Shown piece after piece: positions 62,017 to 64,000 of a DNA stretch of 64,000 nt. Numbering within the stretch: the stretch's first letter is position 1; every line of letters starts with the position of its first letter. Origin of the DNA: WTXA01 sp964415195 (GTDB lineage: Bacteria > Bacillota > TC1); the NCBI GenBank assembly GCA_964415195.1, contig CAYPYD010000006.1, positions 1 through 64,000 of the forward strand, written 5' to 3'. The notes under the pieces are model-generated. The model worked only from the letters and a program-made list of their open reading frames with translations. It had not been told where the DNA came from and searched no databases. The translations under genes and the position numbers were made by a program.

Positions 62017-62696
62017 GCTTCTACTTCTCCTAACATTTTTTCTTTATCTTCTATCTGAAAAGATATTTTAAATACTTCCTCTATAGCCTTGATTAGATTT
62101 TTCTTTGCCTCGTTCATATCCTGAGGCTCGTGCTTTAATTTTGCAAGGGAGGTAACTCCCTTCCCTATAATACCACATGGTGTTATTACATTGAAGTCTT
62201 CAAGGTTAGTATTAACATTATAGCCGAAGCCATGCATACTAATACCCCTTTTAATAGCACAACCAAGTGCCGTTAGTTTTTCTTCCCCAACCCAGACTCC
62301 TGGAAATTCTTTTTCCCTATGTGCTTCAATTCCATAGGATTCTTTCATCAAATGTACGAATATTTCCTCTAATAGGTAAAAGAAATCCTTTACTCCTTTG
62401 CCATAATTATGAATATTGAAGATAAAGTATCCCACCAATTGACCTGGTCCATGATAGGTAACATCGCCACCACGGTTTATATGTTCCACTTGAAAGCCTA
62501 GTTCTTCAAGGTAAAGTCTTGGCACTAAAATATTTTGAGTATTGCCGGAATTACCTATGGTTATAACTTTTTTGTGTTCTAATAACAAAAATGTATCTTC
62601 AATTTTTTCTTCGGTTCTCATTTTCAATAAATCTTTTTGTAGTTGAAATGCCTCGGTATATGGTACTTCACTACCTAGGTCAATTAATCTTGCCAT
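61989..62696 (-). CDS. lipB: Octanoyl-ACP:protein octanoyltransferase
   Basis: Moves octanoate from ACP to lipoyl domains. 235 residues. Signature RGGDVTYHGPGQLVGY near 74-89, catalytic Cys in VITPCGIIGKGVTSL near 173, with the Lys just after. Uses the octanoyl-ACP supplied by the fab operon next to it. AGGAAGGTG precedes the ATG. A TATAAT at 62723-62728 on the minus strand is a likely -10, though the -35 is weak. Confidence 0.95.
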   Translation of the reverse strand: MARLIDLGSEVPYTEAFQLQKDLLKMRTEEKIEDTFLLLEHKKVITIGNSGNTQNILVPRLYLEELGFQVEHINRGGDVTYHGPGQLVGYFIFNIHNYGKGVKDFFYLLEEIFVHLMKESYGIEAHREKEFPGVWVGEEKLTALGCAIKRGISMHGFGYNVNTNLEDFNVITPCGIIGKGVTSLAKLKHEPQDMNEAKKNLIKAIEEVFKISFQIEDKEKMLGEVEAWKKENLNG

Positions 62697-62773
62697 ATTA
62701 TGTCACCTTCCTAATCCAATTAATTATAGCAAATTGAAAGAGCAAATAAAAGTTTAAAACTTTTAACATTAAC

Positions 62774-62804
62774 TTGACCTAATAAAGTTTAAAATGGTAA
62801 ACTT
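62774..62804 (+). promoter_or_regulatory. Promoter of the iron regulator-feoB genes with inverted repeat
   Basis: -35 TTGACC (62774-62779), 18-base spacer, -10 TAAACT (62798-62803). AAGTTTA/TAAACTT with a 6-base centre (62785-62804) overlaps the -10. It has the size of a DtxR-type box, and its position fits autorepression by the next gene. Confidence 0.6.
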
Positions 62805-62833
62805 AAGTAAATTGCAAGAAAGTGGGTAACTTA

Positions 62834-63493
62834 ATGGAAAAACTAAATATCAATAATCAGGATATTTTAGAAACTATATATGAATTGGAAAAAAATAAAG
62901 GCAAGGCAAGACTGACAGATATAGCCTTAAAACTAGAATTTTCCAAATCTAGAACCAATCAGGAAATTAAAAAATTGATATCAATGGGGCTTATTCATGA
63001 GGATAAGTATGGTCCTATAGTGCTAACTAAACTAGGTCTTTTTGAAGCTGAACGCATTATGTTCACTCATCTATTAATAAAGACTTTCTTGAAGAATCAT
63101 CTTGGTCTTGATGAGGCAACTTCAGAAAAAGATGCATGTGCAATTGAACATATAGTTAGTGAAGAAACTATCAAGGCTATTGTCAGACATCTTGAGAAGG
63201 ATTTAGATAACATAGGAGACTTCAACCTGACTGAAGCAGAGGAATATCTAGTAAAGAAAAAAAGACTTAGTGAATTAAAAGTAGGTCAAAAAGCTAGAAT
63301 CTTAAAGATTGAGGGTTTAAGAAGTATTAAAAAGCGTATTATGGAATTTGGAATCATAAAAGGTGAAATTATTGAGCTAATTGGAGTAGCACCTTTCGGG
63401 GATCCTTTAAATTACAAACTCAACGATTTCAATCTATCTCTTAGAATCAAGGAAGCTGATAATGTTATAGTCGAATTAATAGAAGAGGTGTAA
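62834..63493 (+). CDS. DtxR/MntR-like metal regulator with C-terminal FeoA domain
   Basis: 219 residues from the ATG at 62834; a GTG four codons earlier is possible but has no better ribosome site. N-terminal winged helix (ILETIYELEKNKGKARLTDIALKL, then KSRTNQEIKKLISMGLI and HEDKYGPIVLTKLG), a helical dimer/metal region with GLDEATSEKDACAIEH (metal-site-like Cys and His), then a FeoA/SH3-like domain from about 145 (LSELKVGQKARILKI to NVIVELIEEV). Directly upstream of feoB, so likely controls ferrous iron uptake and perhaps also supplies FeoA. Confidence 0.85.
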   Translation: MEKLNINNQDILETIYELEKNKGKARLTDIALKLEFSKSRTNQEIKKLISMGLIHEDKYGPIVLTKLGLFEAERIMFTHLLIKTFLKNHLGLDEATSEKDACAIEHIVSEETIKAIVRHLEKDLDNIGDFNLTEAEEYLVKKKRLSELKVGQKARILKIEGLRSIKKRIMEFGIIKGEIIELIGVAPFGDPLNYKLNDFNLSLRIKEADNVIVELIEEV

Positions 63494-63494
63494 T

Positions 63495-64000
63495 ATGGAG
63501 AGACACGAAATCGCTCTTATAGGGAATCCTAACAGTGGAAAGACGACAATTTTCAATATCTTGACTGGATCTAATGCCAAGGTAGGTAATTGGCCTGGTG
63601 TTACCGTCGAAAAGAAAGAAGGAACTCTTATAGGTCATCCTGACTTTCAAATTGTCGACCTGCCAGGTATTTATAGTTTAAGTGCCTATTCTGATGATGA
63701 AAAAGTTGCCAAGAATAGTCTTTTAAAGAAACCGGCCATTGTTGTTGATATTCTAGATAGTTCAAATCTTAAAAGAAATCTTTACCTGACTCTACAATTA
63801 CTGGAAATGAATCAAAATGTAATTCTTGGTCTAAATATAATGGATGTAGCTTTAAAAAAGTATAAGGAAATAAAGCTAGATGTTTTGTCTGAATTACTAA
63901 ATGTACCTGTTGTACCACTTGTCGGACAAAAGGGTGAAGGTACTGAAGCTTTGATAAATGCTATTGTTGACTACAAGGGACATGATACAGTAGAGTTTAG
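63495..64000 (+). CDS. feoB: Ferrous iron transport protein B, 5' part
   Basis: The first 168 codons are in the window, running off the right edge. This is the cytosolic GTPase domain: G1 GNPNSGKTT at 10-18, switch I VGNWPGVTVEKKEG, G3 VDLPGIYSL near 53-61, G4 NIMD near 115, and GTEALINAI. The membrane channel part would follow outside. Starts two bases after the regulator's stop. Confidence 0.95.
   Translation, partial: MERHEIALIGNPNSGKTTIFNILTGSNAKVGNWPGVTVEKKEGTLIGHPDFQIVDLPGIYSLSAYSDDEKVAKNSLLKKPAIVVDILDSSNLKRNLYLTLQLLEMNQNVILGLNIMDVALKKYKEIKLDVLSELLNVPVVPLVGQKGEGTEALINAIVDYKGHDTVEF

Overview
The window is a gene-dense, AT-rich stretch of a Bacillota chromosome, most likely from an anaerobe of the Clostridia/Tissierellia type. 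The rpsF-rpsR-rplI-dnaB-purA order, LL-diaminopimelate aminotransferase (DapL), FMN-dependent FabK, AGGAGG-type ribosome binding sites, intrinsic terminators and low GC point there. No phage, insertion sequence, CRISPR array or rRNA gene was seen. Genus cannot be read from the sequence alone.

Layout. 1-2251: 3' part of an arginine operon on the minus strand (argC then argJ, which runs off the left edge). 2457-7274: minus-strand genes, many about purines: a FAD oxidoreductase, xanthine phosphoribosyltransferase, a small membrane protein, a probable 8-oxoguanine deaminase and a CPBP membrane protease. 7456-13417: plus-strand information-processing genes (rpsF, rpsR, rplI, dnaB, purA, tRNA-Lys, tRNA-Phe, typA). 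13496-16733: minus-strand dapF-dapL-CDF transporter. 16864-22808: a lipase-like hydrolase, a PAP2 phosphatase, and a MarR-controlled heterodimeric ABC exporter.

22880-28177: a BMP-type nucleoside ABC importer, with the binding lipoprotein divergent from two permeases and the ATPase. 28291-34526: an MFS protein, a phosphodiesterase, topoisomerase III, and an unusual EF-Ts paralogue behind a PadR regulator. 34670-41366: a second BMP-type importer in one operon with a RibD-C-like reductase and a LacI regulator; three matching palindromic operators lie upstream. 41745-45850: a YczE-like membrane protein, a tiny cysteine-containing exported protein, three tRNAs and a Ca2+-type P-ATPase. 46048-51278: molybdenum hydroxylase subunits (two large, one 2Fe-2S, no FAD subunit). 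51417-60629: a complete acc-fab fatty acid synthesis operon, preceded by a 45-codon ORF and terminator. 61150-62696: lipB-lipA. 62834-64000: a DtxR-FeoA fusion regulator and the start of feoB.

How it fits together. Two BMP-type importers, Xpt, a probable 8-oxoguanine deaminase, PurA and molybdenum hydroxylases suggest that the cell takes up and remodels purines or related heterocycles. One BMP gene and the 2Fe-2S hydroxylase gene share very similar promoter sequences, which suggests common control (inference). Fatty acid and lipoate synthesis lie next to each other at the right. The least usual items are the PadR/EF-Ts pair, the LacI/RibD-C/BMP operon, the hydroxylase set without a FAD subunit, and the small ORF with terminator ahead of accB.
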